Assembly: GCA_002633005.1 (NCBI GenBank)
Contig: NMRA01000496.1
Coordinates: forward strand, 74,108 to 127,315
DNA from: Phoronis australis
Lineage: Eukaryota > Phoronida > Phoronidae
DNA: 53,208 nt
Reading direction: 5' to 3'
Part shown: positions 43,514-53,208 of the stretch, one piece after another
Layout: every line of letters begins with the position of its first letter
How positions within the stretch are numbered: the stretch's first letter is position 1
Program-made: the position numbers and the translations under genes
Notes under the pieces: generated by a model
Databases searched by the model: none
Seen by the model: the letters and a program-made list of their open reading frames with translations, nothing else
Told to the model about the DNA's origin: nothing

Positions 43514-44722
43514 CTCAACAAAGGAACAGCGCTATCAGAAAATGTCAAATAATTCAAAAAGTAGACGTCCTAGCAAAAAATGGAAAACATCTTCTGAAAG
43601 CCCGTTTCAAATTTTATCGAAATTGATAGTTTCGCAACATTCCATATTTTTTTCTAAAATTTTGGGTTTTTTTGGAATTCAAACTCAAATAATTCGAAAA
43701 CGGTATGTCTCAGAAAACGTTATTGCAGAACTTTTGAAAGAAAATACTTCAAGGAATCCGCATGTAAAAATTCACGTCATTTGCTCTTCCGGTTTGACAA
43801 AATTTTATAAAAGTTGATCAAATGCAACAGACACGTAACCAGTTTGAAAATGATTGGTTCACCAATGCGCCCTCTACGGGAGAAAACCTTTTCGGTCAGT
43901 TATCGAGGTGCGCATGCGCCCTTGCCGATATTTCCGTCATCTTTGACCGGAAGTTGAAGATTTACGGCGTAGTTGTAGTGCTTGTGTGCTTTAATAATCG
44001 TACTAATGTTAAGCCCTGCACGTCGAAAAATGCCGCCTCTATGAGCAATGTCTTCATGGTTTTGTTCAGCAGAAGCTAAACCAACATCAGTGCAGCAACA
44101 GCTGTCAACAAAGGAACAGCGCTATCAGAAGATCTCAAATAATTCATAAAGTAGACGTCGTAGCGAAAAATGAAAAATATCTTCTGAAAGCCCGTCCAAA
44201 ATTCTATCTAGATTGATAGTTTCGCAATATTCCATAAAGTTTTCGAAAAAAATGAAATTTTGCGTTTTTTATGAAATTCAAAGTCAAATAACTCGAAAAC
44301 GGTATGTCTGAGAAAACCGTTATTGCAGAACTTTTGAAAGAACATACTTCAAGGAATCCACATGCAAAAATTCACGTCATTTGCTTTTCCCGTTAAAAAG
44401 GCGACAGCAGAACGATTGAAAATGGGTGAAAATGTGCCACAGCCGCCATCTTGAACGTGACTTCCGGTTAAAGAAAATTTTATAAAAGGTGATCAATTGC
44501 AAGGAACACGTGACCAGTTTGAAAGTGATTGGTTCGCCAATGCGCCCTCTACAGGTGAAAATGTTTTCGGCCAGATATCTAGGTGCGCATGCGCCATCGT
44601 CAATATTTCCGCCATATTTAACCGGAAGTCAACGTTCTTCGGCACAGTTGTAGCACATGTGTTGTATAATTATCGTATTAAGTTTCAGCTCTGTACGTTA
44701 AAAATGCGGCCTCTATGAGCAT
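43514..44722. repeat. Two ~550-600-bp diverged direct repeats
   Basis: Copy 1 (43514-44052) and copy 2 (44104-44722) share ACAAAGGAACAGCGCTATCAG, TCTTCTGAAAGCCCGT, ACGGTATGTCT, GAACTTTTGAAAGAA, CAAATTCACGTCATTTGCT-like and CCAATGCGCCCTCTAC blocks in the same order. The offset grows from 590 to about 675 bp because copy 2 has ~80 extra bp (AAAAAGGCGACAGCAGAACG on). Divergence is well above the n-flanked duplications, so this is a genuine old tandem or repeated insertion. The 105-codon frame in copy 1 is not conserved in copy 2. Confidence 0.8.
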
Positions 44723-45352
44723 TTGAATTTGAAATCGGGAACAAAATGGCCGCCAAGTCCGCCATTTTGAATTCGATCACGACCAAGAACAACAGGCTTC
44801 CAGGACTTTGCAATCTACATGTCGTGTGCAAATTTCGTGAAAATCGGGCGCGAATTGCGAGCTGTAGAGAGCGAACAAAAAAACTTGGTGTCAGAACAAC
44901 ATGCTTGGCGAAATTTATTTCGCCAAGTAATAATTAATTTGGGTGAGGATTTATCTTTTTTCACAATTTGCTGTGTTCTTGAACACAAAGTGCCTGACGC
45001 CGTACCGCGACTCGGACTTGGTGCATTCGTTCCCAACGGTCGTATGCACGCAGACGCACTGGTTATTCAACGCTTTCACAAATTGTCTTATCACTTAACC
45101 GGCTTGGGGATCGTACTTGGCATACATATAACGTCATGCAACAACAAGCCGGATCACACGGCAACAAGATATTGCCACGATCGGATGCAAATAAGGTTTA
45201 GGAAATCACTTTGCCTTTCGGTTCCAACTTTTACGTGGCGATTATCGTTTCAATCTTGTTTTCATTGTTTATATCCTCATTGTCATTAATAGTCGGACGA
45301 GCGAAAGGAAGCAGCCAAATCACAGGAAGTCTATTATAGGAATCATCTGACC
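44723..45352 (+). promoter_or_regulatory. 5' flank of APEH, partly repeat-derived
   Basis: This 630 bp precedes the APEH start. Its first part (GTCCGCCATTTTGAATTCG, CTGTAGAGAGCGAACAAAAA) looks like the tail of the neighbouring interspersed repeat. No TATA box was recognised. A 156-codon + frame (44819-45289) spans it but starts in repeat sequence and stops before the APEH ATG, so I do not call it a gene. The APEH transcription start probably lies here. Confidence 0.3.
44914..44937. repeat. Near-perfect palindrome (11-bp arms, 2-bp centre)
   Basis: CTTGGCGAAAT, TT, ATTTCGCCAAG: the arms are exact reverse complements. It sits in the 5' flank of APEH, next to repeat-derived sequence, so it may be the fold-back end of that repeat or a symmetric protein-binding site. 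Confidence 0.75.
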
Positions 45353-45367
45353 ATGGCTGAGGTTGAC
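45353..45367 (+). CDS. APEH: APEH exon 1: acylaminoacyl-peptidase start
   Basis: Acylaminoacyl-peptidase is a cytosolic serine peptidase of the prolyl oligopeptidase family (S9C). It releases N-acylated amino acids from blocked peptides and helps clear damaged proteins. This tiny exon encodes MAEVD. ATG at 45353 has an ideal context (ACCATGG), and after five codons a consensus donor GTAAGT begins at 45368, phase 0. It joins in frame to the well-matched exon at 45550, which starts at the position equivalent to the human protein's residues about 12-15. The start codon choice rests on context, phase and agreement with family length. The nearest alternative upstream frame does not read through. 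Confidence 0.7.
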
Positions 45368-45549
45368 GTAAGTTACTTGGGTTTGTTGGTCGTAATTGAG
45401 TCTCTGTAGATAATAAGTACGGGCGAAGAAAATTTAAGCCTTAAGAATCAAATCTAGTTGTTTTGAACCTGTGCATGATTGGCCCTTTACGTGAGCACTC
45501 GACACATGTAATTCAATAAACGACATTTTGCCAAAACTCTGCTTTTTAG

Positions 45550-45779
45550 ATCAAAGACGCAGTTAAAATCTACAAAGAGTACGCCGCATTTTCCACGATT
45601 GTCGCTGCTCGAATAAACAGTACCTCAAACCACAGGTCCATCAGCATTTACTCGCAGTGGACGCAGGACGACGTCGTGCGAATGCAAAGGACGAAGTTTG
45701 GAAGGACGGACATATTGCAGAAGAACGAAGAGGAGTATGAAAACATTGGTCTAGGTGATCCGCATGAAACCAACGACAT
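45550..45779 (+). CDS. APEH: APEH exon 2: N-terminal helix region
   Basis: After acceptor TTTTTAG (ends 45549) the frame reads IKDAVKIYKEYAAFSTIVAA, RINSTSNHRSISIYSQWTQD, DVVRMQRTKFGRTDILQKNE and ends HETNDx at donor GTAAGC (45780), phase 2. The pattern 'A..(I/L)Y.......S.....I......R.....(S/T)(Q/E)WTQ.D..RM....F' aligns with the N-terminal helix and first strand of vertebrate APEH (family knowledge). This part packs beside the beta-propeller. The following intron is 2.3 kb. If one ignores the donor, TAA follows at once, which supports splicing here. Confidence 0.82.
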
Positions 45780-48083
45780 GTAAGCGTGATTATACAGAAC
45801 CACGGAGCGAAATTGCAAGACGATTTTGTTGATCCTCCTACTGTCCGTTCAAACTAGATAATCACTGGTCAAATAATCTCCCACATTTCGTACGGTTCAA
45901 CTCTTAACATTGCCACATAGTTTAATATTAATTACGGTCAATCAACATACCCCATGTTCTAGTCGATTTTCTAACTCCCGCGACCGTGACCGATCCAGGT
46001 CGCAGTTTTTGGACTTGAAAAGTGACAATTGCATTTTGACAGCTCAAAACCATTATCTCTCGATTTCCCAGCTTAAAATGTGACCCATATTACTGCCCCA
46101 AAATATACGCTTGTTTTGGTGCCCGCTGCACGTCTCGTCAGGAAGATGCAAACAATTCGCTTGTAATGCATACACGTTTCGTACACAAAGTAGTTGCTGC
46201 GACCAGGTAACCCGTCACCTGTGAAATCATCCACCAAGGTTGAGTTTCTCTGAGTACTATGTTGTCATGACGTGTGGATATTTATTGATTTTCGTAGTGA
46301 CCCCATCAAATTACAGGCTCTTTACTACCTTGGTATATTCCATCTTGAAAAGGCCATATTATGTTGCATTGCAAACAAACTGCGACTTTTTGGACGTGTA
46401 AATGGAATAATTGACTTCCTAAAACCGCTTTGTGGTGATGTGGTTTTTATTGTTCATACACCCATACTCGTTCTTCTAAGAACACCGTTACATCTGAAGA
46501 TGAAGTAGTGGCCAAGTGAAGCGCCGTACCAATTTAAATAGACTAGAGATATGTGCAAATAGACAATAAAATGTTGGAATAATTTGAGCAATGAAGCAGT
46601 TTATTTAAAGACCCAAGTTGTGTCCCGAACCTTACCTCAAACTGGCCAAACAAAATTTCCGACCTCAAGCGTATTTGTAATATTCATGGCGTTAGATAAT
46701 AAAACGATTTTAAAAAGCTGTCTTGTTTTACGGAGTTGGCCGACACGTCCATCGCTGGGCAATTCCAAAACCATGGCAAGTGGCACTTCAATTTCTTTCG
46801 ACATTAAAAATAATTGCTCTAACGATAAGGCAAACATTGATTTATGAGAGCATTTCCGTCTTTGCCATCTGTTACAAATCTAAGCAAGGCGATGTTTGAA
46901 ATCCAGTGCTATAAGTATTTGTTGTCTTTAACTCTTAAACATGTGCTATTGATGTACATGTACGTCATTGAGCAGCCATGATTGCAGACTATTTTACTAT
47001 ATCAGCGCCTTCTCAAAAGAAGATACTAGAAATTCGGAGACTCGTGATGTGTTAAGCTTGACATGCCCTATTTTGCAGCAAAATGTGTGATATGTCAATT
47101 TCAAATAAAAAAACTAACACATGTCATCATGGGCATACGATCAATGTCTGCACTGTCTCAAAACTTTTCGACACAATGAAGGCCAACATGATTGTCTTAT
47201 TTTGGGTTTAGATTGTGGTGCAAAGGATCGCCTTGTGGACGCTTTAGGGCGCTGGTGCGTGACGTCACGATTGGAAACGCAACAAAGCAATTCATTGAGG
47301 TTTGTGTAGTTGCTGTTCTTAGCTGAGAAGTGCAGGTGTAAGTCACGTGACAGAGTAAAACTGCCGTCGGTGTTTCTTTAGCACAGTACTCGGTGAATTT
47401 GTTGAGTCCAATTTGGATACAAATTTGCATTAGCGGAGTAAAATTACAAATGTGCGACAGGTGTTTATAACTTTAATTTGTGCTACTGGAAAGACATGGG
47501 GTTTGCATCAAATGATCGGACTAAATAGCCTTAAACTAAATACCTTGTTCTAAAAGGCAATCATTTTACGTAAACGTTTTTGATATTGAGAGAATGTTTT
47601 TCATGGTTTGTATACACAGATAAATTGAAAATTTACTAGAAATAACAACCTACGTTTAGTTCCGCATAAACGTGTGTTTTACCTAAACCGTTGCATCAAT
47701 GGCAACTTCCTTCCAAACCATACCAAGCTCCAGTTCACCAATATTTACCAAAAGTTCAGTTAGAGAATTGACTAATCCTAACGCGTGAAATATTTCGTGA
47801 AGAATGCCACGCTATTGGTCAATTTCCGAGTCGTGTCTTGGGTGAAGAGTGTTGATACTTCAAAAAATTACAGAGGTTGGGTGTTTTTCTATTTTTATTG
47901 AAATTTGCTGGTCGTGAATAGACGTGAAGTCGGTTGTTCTGATTTAAGGAATAATTCTGTGATCTATTTACATGCATCTACCCTGTACAATATCTAGATC
48001 CTTCCCCTGTTTGTGTTGCCATCACGTGGTACTATGTTGCCATCTCCAGCTTCAAGTACCGTACATCAAATCTGCCTTTACAG
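45780..48083 (+). other. APEH intron(s); one short exon probably missing
   Basis: Bounded by donor GTAAGC at 45780 and the acceptor CCTTTACAG ending 48083. Compared with human APEH, about 40-50 residues (the region with the E-L-L-S...S-P-S-G motif) lie between the flanking exons, and the phases (2 then 0) also call for an exon in between. I could not identify it securely. A weak candidate at about 46966-47030 (ISAPSQKKILEIRR) does not fit the phase. No other gene or repeat is evident. Confidence 0.5.
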
Positions 48084-48162
48084 GTATGGAACAACTTCTG
48101 CAAACTTTTGACTGTGAATCTAGAGGAGGTTGGACAACACGGCAGAGTTTATAGTAAAGATG
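48084..48162 (+). CDS. APEH: APEH internal exon: start of propeller, VW...VN block
   Basis: Following acceptor CTGCCTTTACAG, the frame is VWNNFCKLLTVNLEEVGQHG then RVYSKD, ending one base before donor GTATGA (48163). It aligns with the vertebrate stretch VW....(K/L)...(F/V)NL...(E/V)..HG.VY..D, directly before the next exon's G-x-x-x-C-F-x-W. The frame stays open upstream (LPLQ before VW), so the true acceptor might lie a little earlier. Phase 1 at the 3' end matches the next exon exactly. Confidence 0.8.
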
Positions 48163-49861
48163 GTATGACATACTTCAATGAACGTATTTTTTATAAAGTG
48201 GGTCGGACCTTTTCAGGAAATTGACAAAATTGAGAATGGTATTCGAAAGACAGAAAGATTATCATGACTGTTTTGTTTGGAAAGTCGAATACACGTAGAT
48301 ACAGAGAGAAACGGTTGTTCGTTGGATGTTATTTACAAGGTAAGCTATAACAGTAACTACGGCAACTAAATTGCAGTAACTTTGTCTTCACGACAAGTTA
48401 TTAAGATGGAAAAGGTTTGCAAACCGAGGAGTTGCACTTAAGACGTACTTGGCAGTTATCCATATCAGGGCTGCGGTCCATAGACCCAAGAGACTGGTGA
48501 AAACGTAAGACTGCTCAAGTATGTGCGAGATATTGCCATGCATTACAAGAGACACCAGCTTTTCTGGTGAGTGTCTTGTGTGTACAGATCCCGTCCCATC
48601 ACCCATCGTGACACTTTCCTTTCTCCTTTAAATCGGACTCGATATTACTCCAGTATATTACGGATTATGCAAATGAGTGCCCGTAGACTCGAGCTACAAA
48701 TTCTCATAAAACTCCAATATTTGAGTTCACACACATATTTATAACTTTACTGCGGAGGTCATCAAGTGCAAAATAGGATTACACAATCATTCACGTAAGC
48801 CCCAACGTACTCAAAAACAGAATAATAGACACACGTTTTTAAAACGTTGTAAAGGATGCTGTGTCCTACTCTATGTTTTGCAGCTGATCATTCACGTTAC
48901 AAAACCTCTTCAACAACTTGACACACCACATAATACCCACATTGTAGCAATGGTTTGCATTTGGTCAAACAGTCTTAGATACATAAATGATTAGCATGCA
49001 TATCCTGCATATTCACCTCTTTCAACAACTCGATCGCTTTCTGTAGCTTTGTCCCTGAATACGCCAGGAAGGCACTTAAGTAGAACTTTACAGTACTTAA
49101 AATGGATGAGTTAACTGATTGCTGCTCAGATGTCATCAAATGACATAAATCTGCGATGTGTCTGGTGAAATAGTCATTGCTTCTGGAGCTAATGGCTCAG
49201 GGCTCAACCACTATAGTAGTAGCCAAGTTATACTCTAACCTAGCAGTGTGTTGTAGTCTAAAATGTCTTCACTTAATGTTAACGTCTCCCTTTCTAAATA
49301 CTGTGTGTGTTTGGTTTCAGTTACTGCGATCAGGGCCCGAGTTATAATCCTTTTACTCGAAATGAAACTCGAAATTATGTTTACAACTTTCGACTCTCTT
49401 TTTTGTGAACCCAAGATAAATGTCTATTATTCTATGCTCGAGTACATAATGACTTACGGGGATAACTTCTTTGTCCTAGTCTGCAGTTGATAAACACAAC
49501 ATCAAGGCTAAATTTCGAGTTTTTACTCGAAGTTGTAACACGAATACAAGGGTCATCAAGTGCAAACTTGGACTAGAAACTCGAATGCGTAAACTATAAT
49601 GTATTCGAGCACAGTCTGATAACCACTTGTCTTGAGTTCGCATAAAATTAGTGCGAACCTGGACCAGACACATATCAGCAAAAACCATAGCATGCTCAAG
49701 CACACAGTAATTACAGTTATTTGTATTATGCATTAAACCAGAACCTAAAATGTCAAAAATGCTTTAGAGTTCGATATCCCGGGCCTAGTTTGATTCTTAA
49801 AATTGCCATGTGTACATCTCCATTACCAGCATAATTTATGCCTCAGATGTTGCTGTTGCAG
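48163..49861 (+). other. APEH intron
   Basis: 1.7-kb intron between matched phase-1 boundaries, ending in TTGCTGTTGCAG. Frames at 48388-48606 (-), 49263-49490 (+) and 49476-49733 (-) have no homology. Nothing else is recognised. Confidence 0.7.
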
Positions 49862-50124
49862 GTGTCCTAGACTGTTTTGATTGGTCGCCTTCCAGTGAAA
49901 AGCTGTTGTACTTGGCGGAGAAGAAAACTCCGCAGCCAGTATCTTTTTTCGCCAAGCCACGAGATCGTGAAGATGGTGGCGTGCTGGGAGACGTGAATGT
50001 GTACAGGGATCACTGGGGTGAAGCAATGACAGACAAATCCCACCCAGTCTTGTGTATCCTTGATGTAGAAACCGCTGATATTCAAGTTGTCCACGTGGTG
50101 CCCGATGACGTATCACCTGGAAGG
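49862..50124 (+). CDS. APEH: APEH internal exon: first propeller blades
   Basis: The exon reads (G)VLDCFDWSPSSEKLLYLAEK, KTPQPVSFFAKPRDREDGGV, VYRDHWGEAMTDKSHPVLC, ILDVETADIQVVHVVPDDVS, PGR. It ends at AGG before donor GTACAA (50125), phase 0. This matches vertebrate APEH across LxWSxxxxxLLYxAEKKxP...SFF, then (Y/F)xxDWGExMxxKSxPVLCxLDVE and VPxxVSPG. Residues conserved here form beta-propeller blades, not the catalytic site. It is the strongest single identification in the window. Minus-strand frames over it (49823-50116, 49867-50094) are shadows. Confidence 0.95.
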
Positions 50125-50798
50125 GTACAATTTAGGAACATTATCTATAATTGTGCATTTTGTCGAAACGAACAGTTGCAACTTCAGAACACCCATTTCA
50201 TTGAGTCTCGAAATAACAACGAGTTTGTAAAATTGTATTGTATTACGATTCGTTGTCCTCTTGGTATTGTTACTTGTTTATATTCGCAAACTGATGAAAA
50301 TGGATCCAGGCCGGGGTTTCATAAAAGAGGCTTGAGACTTAAGACAGACAATTGATCTTATGCCCCATTTCAAAATTGCTGAAAATGTTTAGAAAGGTAA
50401 TTGTTTTGAAATAAATTATAGAAGTTATCCCAGTAAATAAAATATGTATACATTCTTAGAGACTATGGACTTTTGCACTTACTTTTTATAGTCACTTTTC
50501 ATGAAACACATCCATGGGGCCAATTGTTCAAGAAACATGTCTTTATTCGTCAGGTATGGACAACTTGACCTGAATTATATAAGATATTCTTGTCCAGTAA
50601 ATTAACCATAGTCTTCCGGGGATTACCTATTAAAAGACTTCTCCCTTCAGAGTGCCAATAGGCCCTCGTTTCGTGACAGTACGTACACTTCGCAATACAT
50701 TTTTGTAGTGACATAAAGGCTTCTACACACTGCACGTATTATTCTTGTCTTGGGATTCGGATAAAGTAGTACAGTGTATGCTGTATGCGTGTTTACAG
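50125..50798 (+). other. APEH intron
   Basis: Donor GTACAA is weak but gives the right phase. Acceptor GTTTACAG ends at 50798. The frame reading through the donor to 50355 loses all family similarity, confirming the splice. No other feature is seen. Confidence 0.75.
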
Positions 50799-50928
50799 GG
50801 TTACTGGTGTCCAGATGACTACAACATTGTGTTTGTTGGATGGAAACACGAACCTTATCGACTCGGCCTGCTCTACCAAGAACGAGAATGCGATCTCTAT
50901 TGTCTGAGTATCAAAACGGGCATTTGTC
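50799..50928 (+). CDS. APEH: APEH internal exon: VFVGW-HEP-RLG block
   Basis: The frame GYWCPDDYNIVFVGWKHEPY, RLGLLYQERECDLYCLSIKT, GIC continues the protein (SPGR-GYW matches SPGQ-AFW of vertebrates, then VVFVGWWHEPFRLG). It ends one base into a codon at donor GTAAGT (50929). The exon adds another propeller strand set. The rest of the propeller and the C-terminal hydrolase domain with the catalytic Ser, Asp and His are not in this window; no later exon was found in the remaining 2.3 kb. Confidence 0.94.
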
Positions 50929-51104
50929 GTAAGTTTTTGTGATATACAGCTGCATGTAACTGACCTATCGCCAGGCTTATGAACGACGGTTTAACTAACA
51001 AATCAGAACCCAGCATCTTTGAATGCGTTTCCAATCTGTCAGAAAAACAATGTCGTTGTAGGTAAAGCTTGTTTTAGTCTATAGCTAAAAAATGCGCGAC
51101 AAAA

Positions 51105-51389
51105 ATGGTGAAACGGTGTTGGTATGGCGTGTGTATTTCTGACTGCCGTTATACAGCTAAAAAAGAATATCCCGTCATTTTTTGGGCATTCCCTAAGCCG
51201 AAAACTGTCGACTGTGTAAACTGTGGATCAAACTGTGAACGGCCACACGACACACGAGCAGCTAAACTTAATAATGTTGCTGGATTACTCGAAAGTCAAA
51301 CACAAATACATTTGTTCCAAGATAAGTACTTTTCAGGTGCCTATGCTGTAGGCCTATCTGATTTTGACTACGGAGTTTCACTCGTGTAG
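51105..51389 (+). pseudogene. THAP domain remnant inside an APEH intron
   Basis: ATG at 51105 opens MVKRCWYGVCISDCRYTAKK, then EYPVIFWAFPKPKT and, further on, CERPHD. MVK-C-x4-C, the FPKPKT motif and the C(G/E)RPH tail are typical of one THAP subfamily common in invertebrates. The conserved Trp after FPKPKT is replaced (DCVNCGSNC), and the second zinc pair (CxxHF) is absent: the frame wanders to a stop at 51387 with unrelated sequence. It lies about 180 bp after the last APEH exon found, on the same strand, so it is an intronic insertion relic rather than part of APEH. Confidence 0.75.
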
Positions 51390-52754
51390 GGGCCTCTGTC
51401 TCGGCATCCGAGCTCAAGTCCCAGCACTGGTCTAGCGGTAGTCCCCGGAAAGTTGTTTGTAAGGACATTTTTAATATTTATCATTTATTTCGACCTATAA
51501 TGGACATTGTTCTGTTTCGTAGCACAGGTACAGTTTTTGTTATTCATACATGTATACCCGTAGGCTGGCGTTCAACTGAACTTCTTACTTAAGTTGATAG
51601 ATTCGATCGGCACATGCTAGGAAGGCACTAAGTTACTGAACTCAAAGCTTCGTTCGAGCTGTTGTCACTAAAAAATCAACAGTTAAATTACTTTTTGGTG
51701 AGAACGTCTAGTATACACTACGCCTGTAGAGTTAATGAGAGCTCATTTTTAGTTTTTCAAACACGTTACGTGGATTTATGAAGCTTTAAAATACAATTTT
51801 TGTTATTTTTGTAAATTACCACTTTTTGCCACTACACCAGACTCGCCATCTTTTGTTACCACACCACAGCTTTGTGATCATGCTACGTTTAAAATTAAAT
51901 GCAAACTACCTTTATGCAATGAAACTACAAAAATATGAAGCCCAACTTAATTCTTTATGGTGCATTGAATTACGGCCAATTCCATGCGGTAATTTGACTT
52001 TTGGACACAGCCCTAGACCTACCGGAGCTAACTGCTTGCCTAGGATAAGATGAGTATGTTCCTGAGCTACCAACCTGATTTTTTAAACAAAATATTTTGC
52101 ACGAAAATCAAAAAAGTAACTATAAACAGTGCTACTGACTAGACCTACTTTACTTGGAGAATACAATGAGCTGTGACCTACTCATTTGGCGGAATTTCGC
52201 AGACGGCAGAATAAAAATATCGGCGAATCTTCACTGATTTTGTTCGAAATATCCTGAAATCTATGGCATCGCACAGGTAATGCGACTTAAAGGTAAATAC
52301 CCAGCTTTATATGAACATACATGTATCGGATCAGTGGCTTTGTCAGTTTTCAAGTGAAGGTGAACCCCGTGTGGGGTTCTTCGGATTTTCGCTGGCTCCA
52401 AAGTACTTAATTTGTTTCATCGTCGCAGCATTACAAATTCCCAAGTCATGAACATACGATTCTCTTCTGAAAAGTATCGCCTCTTGTCTTTGTCAAAGCG
52501 TTTTCGGAAAGTGCAAAAACGCCGTTCAATTCCACTAGGAACGTCGTTTAGCGACTGTGTTTTGCCTCTGACATCTTGCTTGTTTGTCGGGTGTCACGTG
52601 ACTTTTCGCAAGCAGTCGGGGCTTGCCATAGGTCAATTCTGAGTTTGAACGAAGCCGCCATTTTGGATAATAATAACTCTGAAATAAACAGCGCAGGGAT
52701 TGTGCAAGTCGAAAAATTTCGAATTTTACAAAATAGCAACAGTCTGTGCTAGGG
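51390..52754. other. No gene recognised; probable APEH intron
   Basis: A tRNA A-box-like string (TGGTCTAGCGGTAG, 51429-51442) has no B box. The + frames at 51826-52053 and 52412-52642 and the - frame at 52548-52739 carry no recognisable motif and none matches APEH. Confidence 0.4.
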
Positions 52755-52930
52755 AAAAGTATTCATGAGGATCGGAGTGGCTACATCCCGGGAAGGAACT
52801 TGGCTGATAACATTCGTGTGCTATACGATCTGTTCTATTATTCCCACAAGATTCAAATTCCTGGACTATTACTTCTTATAGATTTTGAAAAACCTTTTGA
52901 CTCTTTGTCTTGGCGTTTCATTGAAAAAGC
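52755..52930 (+). pseudogene. LINE reverse-transcriptase fragment (L1/Tx1-like)
   Basis: The frame reads KSIHEDRSGYIPGRNLADNI, RVLYDLFYYSHKIQIPG, LLLLIDFEKPFDSLSWRF, IEKAY. This is the RT finger block (I-x-x-x-Q/R-S-G-F/Y-I-x-G-R-x-x-x-D-N-I-R) followed by the palm motif A (D-F-x-K-A/P-F-D, holding the first catalytic Asp). The similarity ends at IEKAY and the element is truncated on both sides, with no YADD box. It is probably inside an APEH intron. It is on the + strand, unlike the LINE pile at 13.4-15.6 kb. Confidence 0.88.
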
Positions 52931-53208
52931 TTATTGCGGTAACTTGGTTAGTAAAGTCAGAGAGAAAACTAGCCACGTCTGACAACAACCATGTTTTTAT
53001 TACCCAACATCCTTAGCTACACCACACCAGAGACACCAAGTGTCGAACAAGTACACTAGACGCAATCAAGATACTGCATCCCTCCCTTCCTAAGTCTAAA
53101 CTTAACTCTACTTATGAGTTACACACTAAACACAAGAGTCAAAGTGCTCTACAAGTCAAGTCTATCAGGAGCCTTCACAGTCCGTTGTGAGCGACGAACA
53201 ACTGGTGT
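52931..53208. other. No gene recognised
   Basis: Sequence after the RT break is unrelated to LINE ORF2, rich in ACAC/CACC and non-coding. The 3' part of APEH should lie past the window end. Confidence 0.4.

Noticed and set aside
44819-45289. 156-codon + strand open frame, the longest simple frame near APEH
   Set aside because: It begins inside interspersed-repeat sequence, crosses the palindrome and stops before the APEH ATG. It has no recognisable motif.
46950-47045. Possible missing APEH exon (ISAPSQKKILEIRR)
   Set aside because: Similarity to the S-P-S-G region is weak, available acceptors give the wrong phase for the preceding exon, and no good donor follows.
51429-51445. TGGTCTAGCGGTAG as a tRNA or SINE A box
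   Set aside because: No B box within 30-60 bp downstream.

Overview
This is eukaryotic nuclear DNA. Short exons are flanked by GT/AG splice sites, there is a polyadenylation signal, there are no operon-like gene runs, and much of the sequence is decayed transposons. One gene is securely recognised: the 5' half of an animal-type acylaminoacyl-peptidase (APEH) gene on the + strand, 45353 to beyond 50928. The mix of several decayed THAP domains, non-LTR retrotransposon (LINE) pieces, an SGNH-hydrolase retroelement, tRNA-derived SINE-like units and terminal-inverted-repeat elements fits a marine invertebrate such as a cnidarian, echinoderm, hemichordate, lancelet or mollusc. The sequence alone does not let me choose among them.

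Layout. 1-13 kb: mostly non-coding, with two candidate first exons on the - strand (1427-1492 and 6949-7177), several short tandem repeats, a perfect 27-bp hairpin (7342-7400) and a THAP remnant (10297-10440). 13.4-15.6 kb: a pile of LINE fragments on the - strand. 16-26 kb: sparse, with a small MITE (18475-18684) and a 1.15-kb non-autonomous transposon with ~83-bp terminal inverted repeats (21726-22878). 26.7-32.1 kb: an unrecognised + strand gene candidate with three exons, the last two joining in phase and ending before AATAAA, embedded in repeats. 33-44.7 kb: THAP remnants, a SINE-bearing duplicated block, a gag-like/SGNH retroelement on the - strand, and ~600-bp direct repeats. 45.3-53.2 kb: APEH, whose introns hold another THAP remnant and a LINE reverse-transcriptase scrap. 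The exons for the rest of APEH lie beyond the window.

Assembly quality matters here. Seven single 'n' bases occur, and at least four of them sit between near-identical direct repeats (27002-28395, 29914-30200, 34674-35678). This is the pattern of unmerged overlapping contig ends or haplotypes, so several apparent tandem duplications are probably false.

The most interesting points are: four independent THAP-domain relics, all on the + strand; an SGNH-hydrolase gene apparently split into two halves 3.7 kb apart, followed on the same strand by a gag-like ORF, suggestive of a Ngaro/DIRS-type retroelement; an ABABA higher-order tandem array; and the unrecognised gene at 27-31 kb, whose first exon carries an in-frame stop in one of the two assembled copies.
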